Positions 28,146-36,250 of a DNA stretch of 64,000 bases are shown here, piece after piece. This DNA comes from Enterobacter cancerogenus (GTDB lineage: Bacteria > Pseudomonadota > Gammaproteobacteria > Enterobacterales > Enterobacteriaceae), in assembly GCA_000773965.1 (NCBI GenBank), contig JRUP01000014.1, positions 124,001 through 188,000 on the forward strand. Reading direction: 5' to 3'. A program made the translations under genes and the position numbers. Every line of letters starts with the position of its first letter. Position 1 is the stretch's first letter. The notes beneath the pieces were generated by a model. The model was given only the letters and a program-made list of their open reading frames with translations. It was not told the origin of the DNA and ran no database searches.

Positions 28146-29423
28146 TCAGGAGAGCCGATCCTTAGCCTTGTAATACAGCCCCGCGAGAGGCAAAAACCAG
28201 GGTTTCCCGTGGTAACCGGGCAGCGCAGGCCATGTATCGCGCTGCCAGGGATTTTCGTTACGCTTTTCTGCCAGTAAATCTGCCATCACCCGCCCCATCC
28301 ACACCGACATCTGCGTGCCATGGCCGCTGTAACCCAGCGAATAGAACACGCCATCGTGCTCACCCGCATGCGGCAGGCGATCGGACGTCATATCCACCAT
28401 GCCGCCCCAGCAGTAATCGATGCGCGATTTGCCCAGCTGCGGGAACAGCGCGGTCATCGCGGCGCGCAACACTTCGCCGCTCCGCGTATCCGAGGTCGGA
28501 TTGCTGACGGCAAAACGTGCGCGCCCCCCAAACACCAGGCGACGATCGGCTGTGGTGCGGAAGTAGTTGCCGATGTTCAGCGAGGTGACATAGGTGCGGT
28601 CTTTGGGCAGCACTTGTTCAATCAGCGCATCACCCAGCGGTTCAGTCACCACGATAAAGCTGCCAACCGGCACGATGCGGCGCTGGAACCACGGGAACGG
28701 CCCTTCATTCGATACGCCGGTGGCCATCATGACTTTTTCCGCGATGATCTCGCCTTGGGCGGTGGTGACGCGATGACGGTAGCCATCCAGACGCGTCAAG
28801 CCGGTCACCGCGTGATGGGGAAAGATCTTCGCTCCCGCACGGGCTGCGGCATTGGCGAGACCAATGCCGAACTTGCCCATATGCATCTGGCCACCGCGTT
28901 TTTGCAGTAAGCCACCGTGAAAGGCATCGCTGCCCACTTCACGGCGAATCTCATCTTTACTGATCAACTCGATTTCCGGGTCAACTGTGTCACGCATCAG
29001 TTGCCATGCACTGCGCAGTCCGGGGAAATGCGACGCTTTGCTGGCGAGCTTGAGCTTTCCGCACAGGCGAAAATCACAATCAATCTGCTCTTCCCGCACC
29101 AGTTGCTGGACATAACTCACGGCGTCATCAAAAGCCCGATAGAAGCGACTGGCTTGCTCGATCCCCCGGCTGGCTACCAGCGAAGCAAAGTTTTGCGATA
29201 CGCCGGTATTGCAGTGCCCACCGTTACGTGCGGAGGCCTGACTCATCACGTTGCCACTTTCCAGCACCACCACGTTGATACCCTGTCGTGCGAGATTCAG
29301 CGCGGTTGAGATGCCGGTAAAACCGCCGCCAATCACCACGACGTCGGCCACCGACGGCAGTGCGCCACTCGCTGCACCGGCAAATACCGGTGCCGTGGCT
29401 TGCCAGAATGATTCGAGTTTCAT
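28146..29423 (-). CDS. FAD-dependent amine oxidase/dehydrogenase, PuuB-like
   Basis: DAO-family flavoprotein, 425 residues, resembling gamma-glutamylputrescine oxidoreductase. FAD motif VVVIGGGFTGISTALNLARQ near 28-47, ESGNVMSQASARNGG next, and the C-terminal YSLGYSGHGTQMSVWMGR that closes the FAD site. It would oxidise a secondary or primary amine to an aldehyde for the adjacent aldehyde dehydrogenase. GGAGG lies about 6 nt before the ATG and the gap to the HAD gene is 14 nt. Substrate unknown. Confidence 0.9.
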   Translation of the reverse strand: MKLESFWQATAPVFAGAASGALPSVADVVVIGGGFTGISTALNLARQGINVVVLESGNVMSQASARNGGHCNTGVSQNFASLVASRGIEQASRFYRAFDDAVSYVQQLVREEQIDCDFRLCGKLKLASKASHFPGLRSAWQLMRDTVDPEIELISKDEIRREVGSDAFHGGLLQKRGGQMHMGKFGIGLANAAARAGAKIFPHHAVTGLTRLDGYRHRVTTAQGEIIAEKVMMATGVSNEGPFPWFQRRIVPVGSFIVVTEPLGDALIEQVLPKDRTYVTSLNIGNYFRTTADRRLVFGGRARFAVSNPTSDTRSGEVLRAAMTALFPQLGKSRIDYCWGGMVDMTSDRLPHAGEHDGVFYSLGYSGHGTQMSVWMGRVMADLLAEKRNENPWQRDTWPALPGYHGKPWFLPLAGLYYKAKDRLS

Positions 29424-29437
29424 CGCCGCCTCCGGGC

Positions 29438-30106
29438 TTAGAGTCCAACCACAGCGGGCAGACCGCCGATATCTTTAATCTCGGTGTATTCATAAGCTGG
29501 GTTGGCCGGATCGTGACCCCGGTTGACCCACACTTTGTTTTTGATGCCCATGTCGTAGCAGGTCATCAGGTCATAGCGCAGGCTCGACGAAACATGCAGG
29601 ATCTCTTCGGGACCGCAATTCAGCTTGTCCAGCATGTACTCGAAGCCTTTCATCTGCGGCTTGTACGCACCAACTTCTTCTGCGGTGATGGTCATGTGGA
29701 TCGGCGCACCAAGACGCGGCACATGATGGGGAATCAAATCGTTCATTGAGTTGGTGAGCAGCACCAGTGGGAACTCTTTCGCCACTTTGGCGAGTCCCGC
29801 GGGCACGTCTGGGTGCGGCCCCCAGGTGGCGCAATCGGTGTAGATAAAGTCGCTATCGGCTTTGCTCCACTGCACGCCCCATTTTTTACAGGTGCGCTCC
29901 AACGCATCGCTGACGACGTCGTAGTAAGGTTTCCACGCCCCCAGCACTTCATCGCGGCGATAGATGGCGAAATCGGTGGTGAAGGCCAGCATCTCTTGCG
30001 CTGACACCCGATCTTTGAAGCAGCGCTCTGCCGCTCCTGCCATGTCAAAGTTAATCAGGGTGCCGTAGCAATCAAAGGTGATGAATTTCGGTTTAAACAG
30101 TGCCAT
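29438..30106 (-). CDS. Type II haloacid-dehalogenase-like hydrolase
   Basis: 222-residue HAD-superfamily protein from the ATG at 30106, with GAGG 7 nt upstream. Nucleophile Asp12 in FITFDCYGTLINF, motif II Thr/Ser in LLTNSMND, and motif III Lys in GAYKPQMKGF. The C-terminal VSSSLRYDLMTCYDMG resembles L-2-haloacid dehalogenases. It lies between an aldehyde dehydrogenase and an FAD oxidase in one operon, where dehalogenation is not an obvious need. It may act on another ester or phosphate; unknown. Confidence 0.85.
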   Translation of the reverse strand: MALFKPKFITFDCYGTLINFDMAGAAERCFKDRVSAQEMLAFTTDFAIYRRDEVLGAWKPYYDVVSDALERTCKKWGVQWSKADSDFIYTDCATWGPHPDVPAGLAKVAKEFPLVLLTNSMNDLIPHHVPRLGAPIHMTITAEEVGAYKPQMKGFEYMLDKLNCGPEEILHVSSSLRYDLMTCYDMGIKNKVWVNRGHDPANPAYEYTEIKDIGGLPAVVGL

Positions 30107-30138
30107 GACGCGACCTCGTCGTTGTCTGATACGTGAAT

Positions 30139-31608
30139 TTAGAAATCGATTAATACACTCTTCTGGCGCTGGCAGGCCTGAAACGCCTGACGACCCAGAT
30201 CCTTGCCAATACCGGAGCCCAGGAAGCCGCCGGTGGGAATAATGAAATCGCCGGATCGACCGTAGCGGTTGATCCATACAGTGCCTGATTCGATGGCACG
30301 CATCGCTCGCATGGCACGCGGCAGGCTCAGCGTATGCACGCCGGCACACAGCCCATAGGTTTCGTGCGCCGCCAGCGCGAGCCCTTCTTCTTCGCTGTCA
30401 AACTCCTGCACGGTGAGCACCGGGCCAAAGATCTCCTGCTGCACCGCCGGGTTATCAGCCGCCACACCACATAACAGCGTAGGCTGCCAGAACCAACCTT
30501 CGTCGGTGTCCGCAAAACGTTCGCCGCCCACTAACACTTCTGCGCCCTGCGCTTTGGCTTCGGCGATCACCGATGCCACCTTGTTGCCCTGGCGCTCATC
30601 GATCAGCGGCGCATAACGGCTGCTGTCTTGCCAGGTGACACCCGGCTGCGGCTGCTGGCATAGCGCCACCAGGCGATCCAGCAGCGGTTGAGCGATGCCA
30701 CGTTGCACAATTAAGCGAGTACCCGCGACGCATGCCTGTCCACCGTTGGCGGTGAAGCCGCGCAGGATGCGCTGTGCCAGGACATCGATATCGCCCGCAT
30801 CATCGAACACCAGCTGTGGGCTTTTGCCACCTAACTCCAGCGTGACAGGCTTCATGCCATGCTGTGCTGCGTCACTCATGATGCGTGCGCCCGTCACCGT
30901 GGAACCAGTGAACGAGACTTTGCGTACCAGCGGATGGGTGACCAGCGCGCTGCCGGTCACTGCGCCACTGCCCTGCACAATATTCAGAATGCCCGCCGGT
31001 AAACCGGCCTGCACCGCCAGTTCCGCCATGCGTACGGTAGAGAAAGGTGTCAGCTCCGAAGGTTTCAGCACCACGGCATTACCCGCTGCCAGTGCAGGAC
31101 CGCATTTCCACGAGGCCATCGACAGCGGGAAATTCCACGGTGTAATCGCGCCAATCACACCGTATGGCTCCGAAATCAGCATGCCGAGGCTGCTTTCCTG
31201 CGTCGGGAACAGATCGCCACTGTATTTGTCTGCGCACTCGGCATAGAAACGGATGGCCTCTGCGGTAAACGGAATCTCATGCTGTACCACATCGCTGATC
31301 GGCCGCGTCGACCCCAGCGCTTCGAGCTGAGCCAGTAACGGATCGCTTTCAATCAGATCCGCCCAGCGGCGTAACACTTTTCCACGTTGCCGTGGTGGGC
31401 AGCTGCGCCAGCCACTGGTTTTCAGCGCCTCATGAGCCAGGGTGACAGCCCTATCAACATCGCTGGCCTGGGCTTCGCTCAGCTCGGCATAGACTTTGCC
31501 ATCAGATGGCCTTTTTACGGCAAAACGCGCGCCCTGGGTGGAAACATGCTGACCACCAATATAATGGCCAATCGGGAGAGAAACTTTTTCAGGGTCGAAA
31601 CTTAACAT
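30139..31608 (-). CDS. NAD(P)-dependent aldehyde dehydrogenase
   Basis: 489-residue aldehyde dehydrogenase from the ATG at 31608 (AAGGA 7 nt upstream). Motifs: GVIGAITPWNFPLSM (Rossmann/N-site), KPSELTPFS, FTGSTVTGA, catalytic Glu in LELGGKSP, catalytic Cys in GGQACVAG, and EIFGPVL. First gene of the catabolic operon. A sigma-54 promoter lies about 85 nt upstream and NtrC sites further out. It would oxidise the aldehyde made by the FAD oxidase. PuuC-like in role; specificity uncertain. Confidence 0.92.
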   Translation of the reverse strand: MLSFDPEKVSLPIGHYIGGQHVSTQGARFAVKRPSDGKVYAELSEAQASDVDRAVTLAHEALKTSGWRSCPPRQRGKVLRRWADLIESDPLLAQLEALGSTRPISDVVQHEIPFTAEAIRFYAECADKYSGDLFPTQESSLGMLISEPYGVIGAITPWNFPLSMASWKCGPALAAGNAVVLKPSELTPFSTVRMAELAVQAGLPAGILNIVQGSGAVTGSALVTHPLVRKVSFTGSTVTGARIMSDAAQHGMKPVTLELGGKSPQLVFDDAGDIDVLAQRILRGFTANGGQACVAGTRLIVQRGIAQPLLDRLVALCQQPQPGVTWQDSSRYAPLIDERQGNKVASVIAEAKAQGAEVLVGGERFADTDEGWFWQPTLLCGVAADNPAVQQEIFGPVLTVQEFDSEEEGLALAAHETYGLCAGVHTLSLPRAMRAMRAIESGTVWINRYGRSGDFIIPTGGFLGSGIGKDLGRQAFQACQRQKSVLIDF

Positions 31609-31692
31609 GGAAAATTCCTTATTTGTTACACCCATCACATGTGCGCCAATTAACGATTTGCACCACATTTATCTGTCACGTTAATAAGCTAA

Positions 31693-31708
31693 TGCAGAAA
31701 GTATGCCA
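31693..31708 (-). promoter_or_regulatory. Sigma-54 promoter for the catabolic operon
   Basis: Minus-strand TGGCATACTTTCTGCA matches the sigma-54 consensus TGGCAC-N5-TTGCA with two substitutions. The essential GG (-24) and GC (-12) are spaced correctly. Predicted transcription start is near 31682, about 74 nt before the aldehyde dehydrogenase ATG. Paired NtrC-type sites 120-180 nt further upstream support it. Confidence 0.75.
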
Positions 31709-31827
31709 GCCCGGTGAAAAATTAAAATGCGTAAAAAACAGCCCAAAAAAATTTTCTGCCGTATTGAAGAGGGAAATTTTGCGGAATTGCCGAAGGAATA
31801 AACAGATGATTTACTTCACAAAATTCG

Positions 31828-31875
31828 TGCATCGTGGCGGTGCAGCTCGCATGAAACTTGCACTAAAACGGTGAT
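31828..31875 (-). promoter_or_regulatory. Two NtrC (GlnG) enhancer sites
   Basis: Site 1, 31828-31844: TGCATC-GTGGC-GGTGCA, one mismatch to TGCACY-N5-GGTGCA. Site 2, 31859-31875: TGCACT-AAAAC-GGTGAT, with mismatches only in the last bases. Their centres are 31 bp apart, three helical turns, as expected for cooperative NtrC dimers. Centres fall near -154 and -185 from the predicted sigma-54 start. This indicates nitrogen-starvation induction of the operon starting at 31608. Confidence 0.75.
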
Positions 31876-31897
31876 GGGCCGGAAAAGTATGACGCCG

Positions 31898-31946
31898 CGC
31901 ACAAAATAAAACAGCGCCGTGAACCTGAGGTTGCCGGCGCTGTTTA
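31898..31946 (-). terminator. Rho-independent terminator after the GabD-like gene
   Basis: Perfect 10-bp outer stem AACAGCGCCG (31910-31919) / CGGCGCTGTT (31935-31944) with a nested AACCT/AGGTT inner stem, followed on the minus strand by TTTATTTTG. It ends the gabD-like transcript about 90 nt past its stop and insulates it from the sigma-54 region of the next operon. Confidence 0.85.
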
Positions 31947-32031
31947 TGAAATGGGTGATGAAAGTCATTATGCGCAATGAATTGCGCGATTACCTATTTG
32001 GAGCGGTACGATTTAATACGCATTGCTGCAT

Positions 32032-33489
32032 TTATAAACTGCCCATATGAAACGTTTTCTGCTCCAGATACTCTTCAATTCCATAGCGCGAACCTTCACG
32101 CCCTAAACCGGATAATTTAATTCCGCCAAAAGGTGCCGCATCTAAAGATATCGCACCGGTATTAAAACCGACCATGCCAAATTCTAATGATTCCGCCACG
32201 CGCCAGGCTCGACGTATATTCTCCGTAAAGAAATATGCGCCCAATCCATAAGGCGTGTCATTCGCCATGCGTATCGCCTCCTCTTCGGTATCGAAGACAA
32301 AAAGCGGTGCGACGGGGCCGAAGGTTTCTTCATGCGCAATACGCATACTGCTGGTGACATTACCCAACACGGTCGGCTCAACAAAGGTGCCATTCGCTGC
32401 ACTGATCCCGCCACGCAGCAAGGTCGCTCCCTGGCTAAGCGCATCATCAATATGGCTGTTCACCTTCTCAACAGCGCGATCGTTAATCAGTGGCCCAATC
32501 GTGCTACTGGGTTCAAAGCCATCCCCCACTTTAAGGGTTGCCACTGCCTCCAGGAGTTTCTCACTAAAACGCTCATAGATACCGCGTTGCACCAAAATGC
32601 GATTGGCGCAAACGCAGGTCTGACCGGCATTACGGAACTTACTCGCCATCACGCCGGGAATTGTGATATCCAGATCGGCATCATCAAACACAATCAGTGG
32701 CGCATTACCGCCCAGTTCCAGGCTAAGGCGTTTAATGCTGTCGGCACTTTGTTGCATCAGCAGTTGGCCGACGCGCGTGGATCCGGTAAAGGAGATTTTG
32801 CGTACCGTACGGCTGGCGGTCAGCGTGCTGCCGATCTCGGTAGGTAAACCAGTGAGCACCTGGAGTACGCCAGAGGGGAAGCCCGCCCGCTCTGCCAGCA
32901 CCGCCAGTGCCAGAGCCGAAAGTGGCGTCAGTTCAGAAGGTTTCACGATGATCGGGCAACCGGCGGCCAGCGCGGGTGCCACTTTGCGGGTAATCATCGC
33001 AATCGGGAAATTCCACGGCGTGATCGCTGCGGCCACGCCAACGGGTTGTTTCAGAACCAGAATGCGGCGGTCTTCACTGGGCGCCGGAATGGTATCGCCA
33101 TAGATGCGGCGTGCCTCTTCAGCGAACCATTTAACAAAGCTGGCACCGTACAACACCTCGCCTTTCGCTTCTGCCAATGGCTTGCCCTGCTCGGCGGTCA
33201 TGATGACCGCCAGATCGTCCGCGTTATCGAGAATCAGCTGATGCCACTTATCCAGCAGCGCGGCGCGCGATGCATTTGGGGTTTTGCCCCAGCTGACACG
33301 CACCGACTCAGCATAATCTATTGCCTGCTCGGTTTCGGCTGCACCCAGTGCCGGAATAGTGGCAATCTGTTGCTGAGTGGAGGGATCGATCACCGGCAGC
33401 GTGGCCCCGGCGTGCGCGTTCTGCCAGCGCCCGCCAAACAACGCCTGCTGGCGTAACAGTTCTGCATCTTTTAGTTGAATCCGCGACAT
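32032..33489 (-). CDS. gabD: Succinate-semialdehyde dehydrogenase, GabD-like
   Basis: 485-residue NAD(P)-dependent aldehyde dehydrogenase; ATG 33489 chosen for the AGGGG about 6 nt upstream. Markers fit succinate-semialdehyde dehydrogenases: VIMTAEQGKPLAEAKGE, VGVAAAITPWNFPIAMITRK, FTGSTRVGQLLM, LELGGNAPLIVFDDADLD, catalytic Cys in NAGQTCVCANR and C-terminal GGIKLSGLGREGS. It would complete GABA breakdown together with the GabT-like enzyme at 18374. It has its own terminator and is the only gene between the NtrC-controlled operon and cbl. Confidence 0.88.
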   Translation of the reverse strand: MSRIQLKDAELLRQQALFGGRWQNAHAGATLPVIDPSTQQQIATIPALGAAETEQAIDYAESVRVSWGKTPNASRAALLDKWHQLILDNADDLAVIMTAEQGKPLAEAKGEVLYGASFVKWFAEEARRIYGDTIPAPSEDRRILVLKQPVGVAAAITPWNFPIAMITRKVAPALAAGCPIIVKPSELTPLSALALAVLAERAGFPSGVLQVLTGLPTEIGSTLTASRTVRKISFTGSTRVGQLLMQQSADSIKRLSLELGGNAPLIVFDDADLDITIPGVMASKFRNAGQTCVCANRILVQRGIYERFSEKLLEAVATLKVGDGFEPSSTIGPLINDRAVEKVNSHIDDALSQGATLLRGGISAANGTFVEPTVLGNVTSSMRIAHEETFGPVAPLFVFDTEEEAIRMANDTPYGLGAYFFTENIRRAWRVAESLEFGMVGFNTGAISLDAAPFGGIKLSGLGREGSRYGIEEYLEQKTFHMGSL

Positions 33490-33648
33490 TTTCATCCCCT
33501 TTATCCTGTTCATTTCACTGTAACGTGGCGCAGCAGTGCAGGATGTTTTTCTAAGGGGTGGAAACCGGGCCAGGATGTTTTTTATCGCGCCAAAAGAAAT
33601 TTTATGCTGTGCATAAATCCGTCATTGATTACGGTGAGGTTTGTTGCC

Positions 33649-33750
33649 AGGTGCATATGAATGCGTTATTGCTTAAGGTGCGGTTTGAGGCCAGGCGCGC
33701 AGGAATGCGCACCCTGTAGGAAATATGTGGTCGCCATTTATGACGACCAC
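33649..33750. repeat. Three REP-like palindromes between gabD-like gene and cbl
   Basis: AGGTGCATATGAATGCGTTA (33649-33668), GGCGCGCAGGAATGCGCACC (33694-33713) and GTGGTCGCCAT-TT-ATGACGACCAC (33727-33750, one mismatch pair in an 11-bp stem). They belong to the same two motif types seen at 22736 and 27970-28135. The last one ends 5 nt beyond the cbl stop and could form its transcript end. Confidence 0.65.
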
Positions 33751-33754
33751 TGCA

Positions 33755-34714
33755 TCAAATCTGGAAGTCGATGGCAGGTTCAGATTCCGTTTCATAGGAA
33801 AGCGCCTGACGCTTGATCTCTTCCAGCGACAGATTGGCGTTACACAGTTCCAGGAACTGCCAGACATAATTGCGCTGCAACTGGCCGCGCTTCAATCCCA
33901 GCCATACGGTGTTGGCATCAAACAGATGATGGGTGTCGATTTTCACTAAATCTTCACCTTCATAGATGTCGCAAGCCTGATCAGCCAGGATGCCAACGCC
34001 GAGTCCCAACTCAACATAGGTTTTCACCACGTCGGAGTCCTGCGCGCTGAGCACGATATCCGGCTTGATACCCGCCGCCTGGAATGCACGATCAACTCGC
34101 GAGCGACCGGTGATGCCCTGACGATAAGTGATCAGCGGATGGCGGCTCAAACTGGCCAGCGTCACCGGCTGATGCTGCAGCAATTCATGGTCATGCGGCA
34201 CTAACAACGAGTGATGCCAGCTAAACCACGGGAAAGCCGCGAGGCTGCTGTTGTTCACCAACTGCTCGGAAGCAATACCAATATCAGCTTCACCCGCCAG
34301 TAACATGGCCACGATCTCCTGCGGCGATCCCTGATTGAGTTCAAGACGAACATTAGGATAGAGCTGACGAAACGCTTTTATCACGCGCGGTAGGCTATAA
34401 CGTGCCTGGGTATGCGTAGTGGCAATGGTCAGCACGCCGCTGGTTTCATTGGTAAACACATCCGCCAGGCGACGTACTTTGCCGGCTTCATCCAGGATGC
34501 GTTCAGCAATGGTTAACAGCGCCTTGCCCGGTTCTGTCATGCCTAACAGTCGCTTGCCACGACGGATAAAAATCTCGACGCCGAGTTCATCTTCCAGATC
34601 GCGAATATGGCGGCTAACCCCGGATTGCGAGGTAAACAACGTATTCGCCACTTCTGTCAGGTTGAATTCGCAACGAGCCGCTTCGCGTATAATTTTAAGT
34701 TGCTGGAAATTCAC
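33755..34714 (-). CDS. cbl: Cbl, LysR-family regulator of sulfate-starvation genes
   Basis: 319-residue CysB-like regulator; GTG start at 34714 (VNFQQLKIIREAARC) with AGGAG 8 nt upstream. It aligns nearly throughout with E. coli Cbl as remembered: LTEVANTLFTSQSGVSRHIR (HTH), RYSLPRVIKAFRQLYPNVRL, HHSLLVPHDHELL, AQDSDVVKTYVELGLGVG and FLELCNANLSLEEIKRQ. Cbl activates organosulfonate-use genes such as ssu and tau under sulfate limitation. As in E. coli it lies directly downstream of nac on the same strand, so read-through from the nitrogen-controlled nac promoter is likely. Confidence 0.93.
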   Translation of the reverse strand: MNFQQLKIIREAARCEFNLTEVANTLFTSQSGVSRHIRDLEDELGVEIFIRRGKRLLGMTEPGKALLTIAERILDEAGKVRRLADVFTNETSGVLTIATTHTQARYSLPRVIKAFRQLYPNVRLELNQGSPQEIVAMLLAGEADIGIASEQLVNNSSLAAFPWFSWHHSLLVPHDHELLQHQPVTLASLSRHPLITYRQGITGRSRVDRAFQAAGIKPDIVLSAQDSDVVKTYVELGLGVGILADQACDIYEGEDLVKIDTHHLFDANTVWLGLKRGQLQRNYVWQFLELCNANLSLEEIKRQALSYETESEPAIDFQI

Positions 34715-34863
34715 ACCCTTTTCTCCTGTTCCCTGCCCTGTTTCGTCCATGTTATGAAGTTGGCGTCATTGCAGGAAATAATAAAAAACGGTGTGTTATG
34801 CGGAATAGTAATAAGTAGGGTGATTTATCTCGACGCGTTTGCGAGTGTTAAAGCGTGAAGGGG

Positions 34864-34891
34864 TTACCCCAGCCGTAGATAGCTGGGGTAA
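34864..34891 (-). terminator. Perfect hairpin between nac and cbl
   Basis: TTACCCCAGC (34864-34873) pairs fully with GCTGGGGTAA (34882-34891), loop CGTAGATA, 12 nt past the nac stop. On the minus strand the stem is followed by CCCCTTCACG rather than a T run. It is therefore more likely an mRNA-stabilising or attenuating structure than a strong terminator, which would let some transcripts reach cbl. Confidence 0.6.
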
Positions 34892-34902
34892 AGAAGAAGG
34901 GA

Positions 34903-35820
34903 TTAACCGACCAGCATCAACTCGCGCTCTTCCGTCATCGGCTTATTCAGCAGTGACAGCAGGATGTTTTTCACTGCCTGCGCGGAAGGTGACAGTGGCA
35001 AGCGCGCAGAGATATTCAGCGAGAGCGGCAGATTCAGCGATGGGCTGTTAATGCGCGCCATCCATGCGTGAGTTGAACTCACCAGGGCGCGAGCCGCTGA
35101 TTCCGGCAGAACGGTCACACCCATGCCGCTGGAAACTGCGGCAGTCAGGGTTGAGATTGACTCGATTTCACCGATGATTTTGGCACTCAGGCGACGCAGC
35201 GAGAATGCTTCATCAACACGTTTGCGCACCGCGCTGTAGTCACGCGGCAGGAACAAATTCATCTGCGCCACGTCGGCGAGATCAACGGTAGCGCCCGGAC
35301 ATGCGGTCGCACCGACCAGATACAACTCTTCTTTCATCAATGGAATGCTGTTAATGCCGGCTGTCGGCGCACGGTCATACAGCACCGCCATATCCAACTG
35401 ACCGTTCATCACTTTTTCATTTAAAGAGGTGCCGCTATTCTCATGCAGATACACCAGTACATCCGGGAATTGTTCCCGCACCGTTTGCAGCAGCGGCATC
35501 GTCAACGAAGAAGCGGCGGTGCCCGGTGCCAGACCAATCGATACCTGACCATTTAACGCCTGGCCCGCGTTGATGACAGCCGTTTGCGCCTGTTCACACT
35601 GCCGCAGAATCGTACGAGCATGAGCATAAAGAATTTTGCCCGCCTCGGTTGGTGTTACGCCGCGTTTGGTGCGAATCAGTAACTGCTGATCGAGTTCGTT
35701 TTCCAGCGTCGCAACTTGCTGGCTAAGCGCAGGCTGCGCGATGTGCAGCACTTCTGCTGCCTGAGTCAGGCTGCCGATATCGACGATTTTTACAAAGTAC
35801 TTCAGTCGTCTTAAATTCAT
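34903..35820 (-). CDS. nac: Nac, nitrogen assimilation control LysR regulator
   Basis: 305-residue LysR protein nearly colinear with enterobacterial Nac. N-terminal HTH block begins MNLRRLKYFVKIVDIGSLTQ and continues AAEVLHIAQPALSQQ; later blocks are LIRTKRGVTPTEAGKILY, MNLFLPRDYSAVRKRVDEAF and SGMGVTVLPESAAR. Nac couples sigma-70 operons to nitrogen starvation and is itself made from a sigma-54, NtrC-dependent promoter. The matching promoter elements are visible upstream. It lies next to an operon with the same control elements. Confidence 0.96.
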   Translation of the reverse strand: MNLRRLKYFVKIVDIGSLTQAAEVLHIAQPALSQQVATLENELDQQLLIRTKRGVTPTEAGKILYAHARTILRQCEQAQTAVINAGQALNGQVSIGLAPGTAASSLTMPLLQTVREQFPDVLVYLHENSGTSLNEKVMNGQLDMAVLYDRAPTAGINSIPLMKEELYLVGATACPGATVDLADVAQMNLFLPRDYSAVRKRVDEAFSLRRLSAKIIGEIESISTLTAAVSSGMGVTVLPESAARALVSSTHAWMARINSPSLNLPLSLNISARLPLSPSAQAVKNILLSLLNKPMTEERELMLVG

Positions 35821-35887
35821 ATTGCCTCCGTCAATCCCCGAATAACCCGTTTGGGTGTCTCAGCCTGCTGGCTTGTGTTCATGAAGT

Positions 35888-35903
35888 TGCAATATGCAGG
35901 CCA
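35888..35903 (-). promoter_or_regulatory. Sigma-54 promoter of nac
   Basis: Minus-strand TGGCCTGCATATTGCA: TGGC and TTGCA with correct GG/GC spacing, two changes from TGGCAC. Predicted start near 35877, about 57 nt before the nac ATG. nac is the classic sigma-54-dependent member of the Ntr regulon, which supports the assignment. Confidence 0.82.
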
Positions 35904-36032
35904 GGTTTATTCGAAGCGTGAAAAAGCAGTGCCAGAATATTCCTAACGGCACGGAAAATAAGCCTTTCTGATTACCTCTTAAGAGTTAATAAGCTGAGCA
36001 CATGACACAGAGTGATTAAAAATAAATCGAAA

Positions 36033-36105
36033 TGCACCACCATGGTGCGCAACTTGCGTGGCAGATGTGCAAAAAAGTGATGACCGAAAGCGTCGCAGTG
36101 GTGCA
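36033..36105 (-). promoter_or_regulatory. NtrC enhancer sites of nac
   Basis: Main site 36033-36049 is TGCACC-ACCAT-GGTGCG, one base from the NtrC consensus. Weaker copies are 36055-36071 (TGCGTG-GCAGA-TGTGCA, centre 22 bp away, two helical turns) and 36089-36105 (ending in a perfect GGTGCA). The main site centre is about 164 bp upstream of the predicted start. The rest of the 430-nt gap is AT-rich without other visible features apart from the hairpin at 36216. Confidence 0.75.
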
Positions 36106-36215
36106 TAACTCACAGAAAATGACCTAAAACGGTCAGAACGAAAGCAAACGCGGGGAAAGGAGCAGGATCAACCAGTGGGAAAACTTATTGTGAACAACGG
36201 AGCAAAATGTCCTTG

Positions 36216-36236
36216 AGGGCGCACACAGTGCGCCCT
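36216..36236 (-). terminator. Hairpin after the sugar ABC operon
   Basis: AGGGCGCAC-ACA-GTGCGCCCT, a perfect 9-bp stem starting 14 nt beyond the permease stop. On the minus strand it is followed by CAAGGACATTTTG, with only a short T run. It resembles the REP-like GCGCAC family of this window and may act as terminator or 3' stabiliser. Confidence 0.5.
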
Positions 36237-36250
36237 GCAATCAGGAAGTA

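Noticed and set aside
31609..31892. Small coding frames in the NtrC/sigma-54 region
   Set aside because: They lack ribosome-binding sites and family features, and the stretch is explained by promoter and enhancer elements.
33490..33640. Second sigma-54 promoter ahead of the gabD-like gene
   Set aside because: TGGCGC and TGGCCC occur on the minus strand but no TTGC follows at the required spacing.
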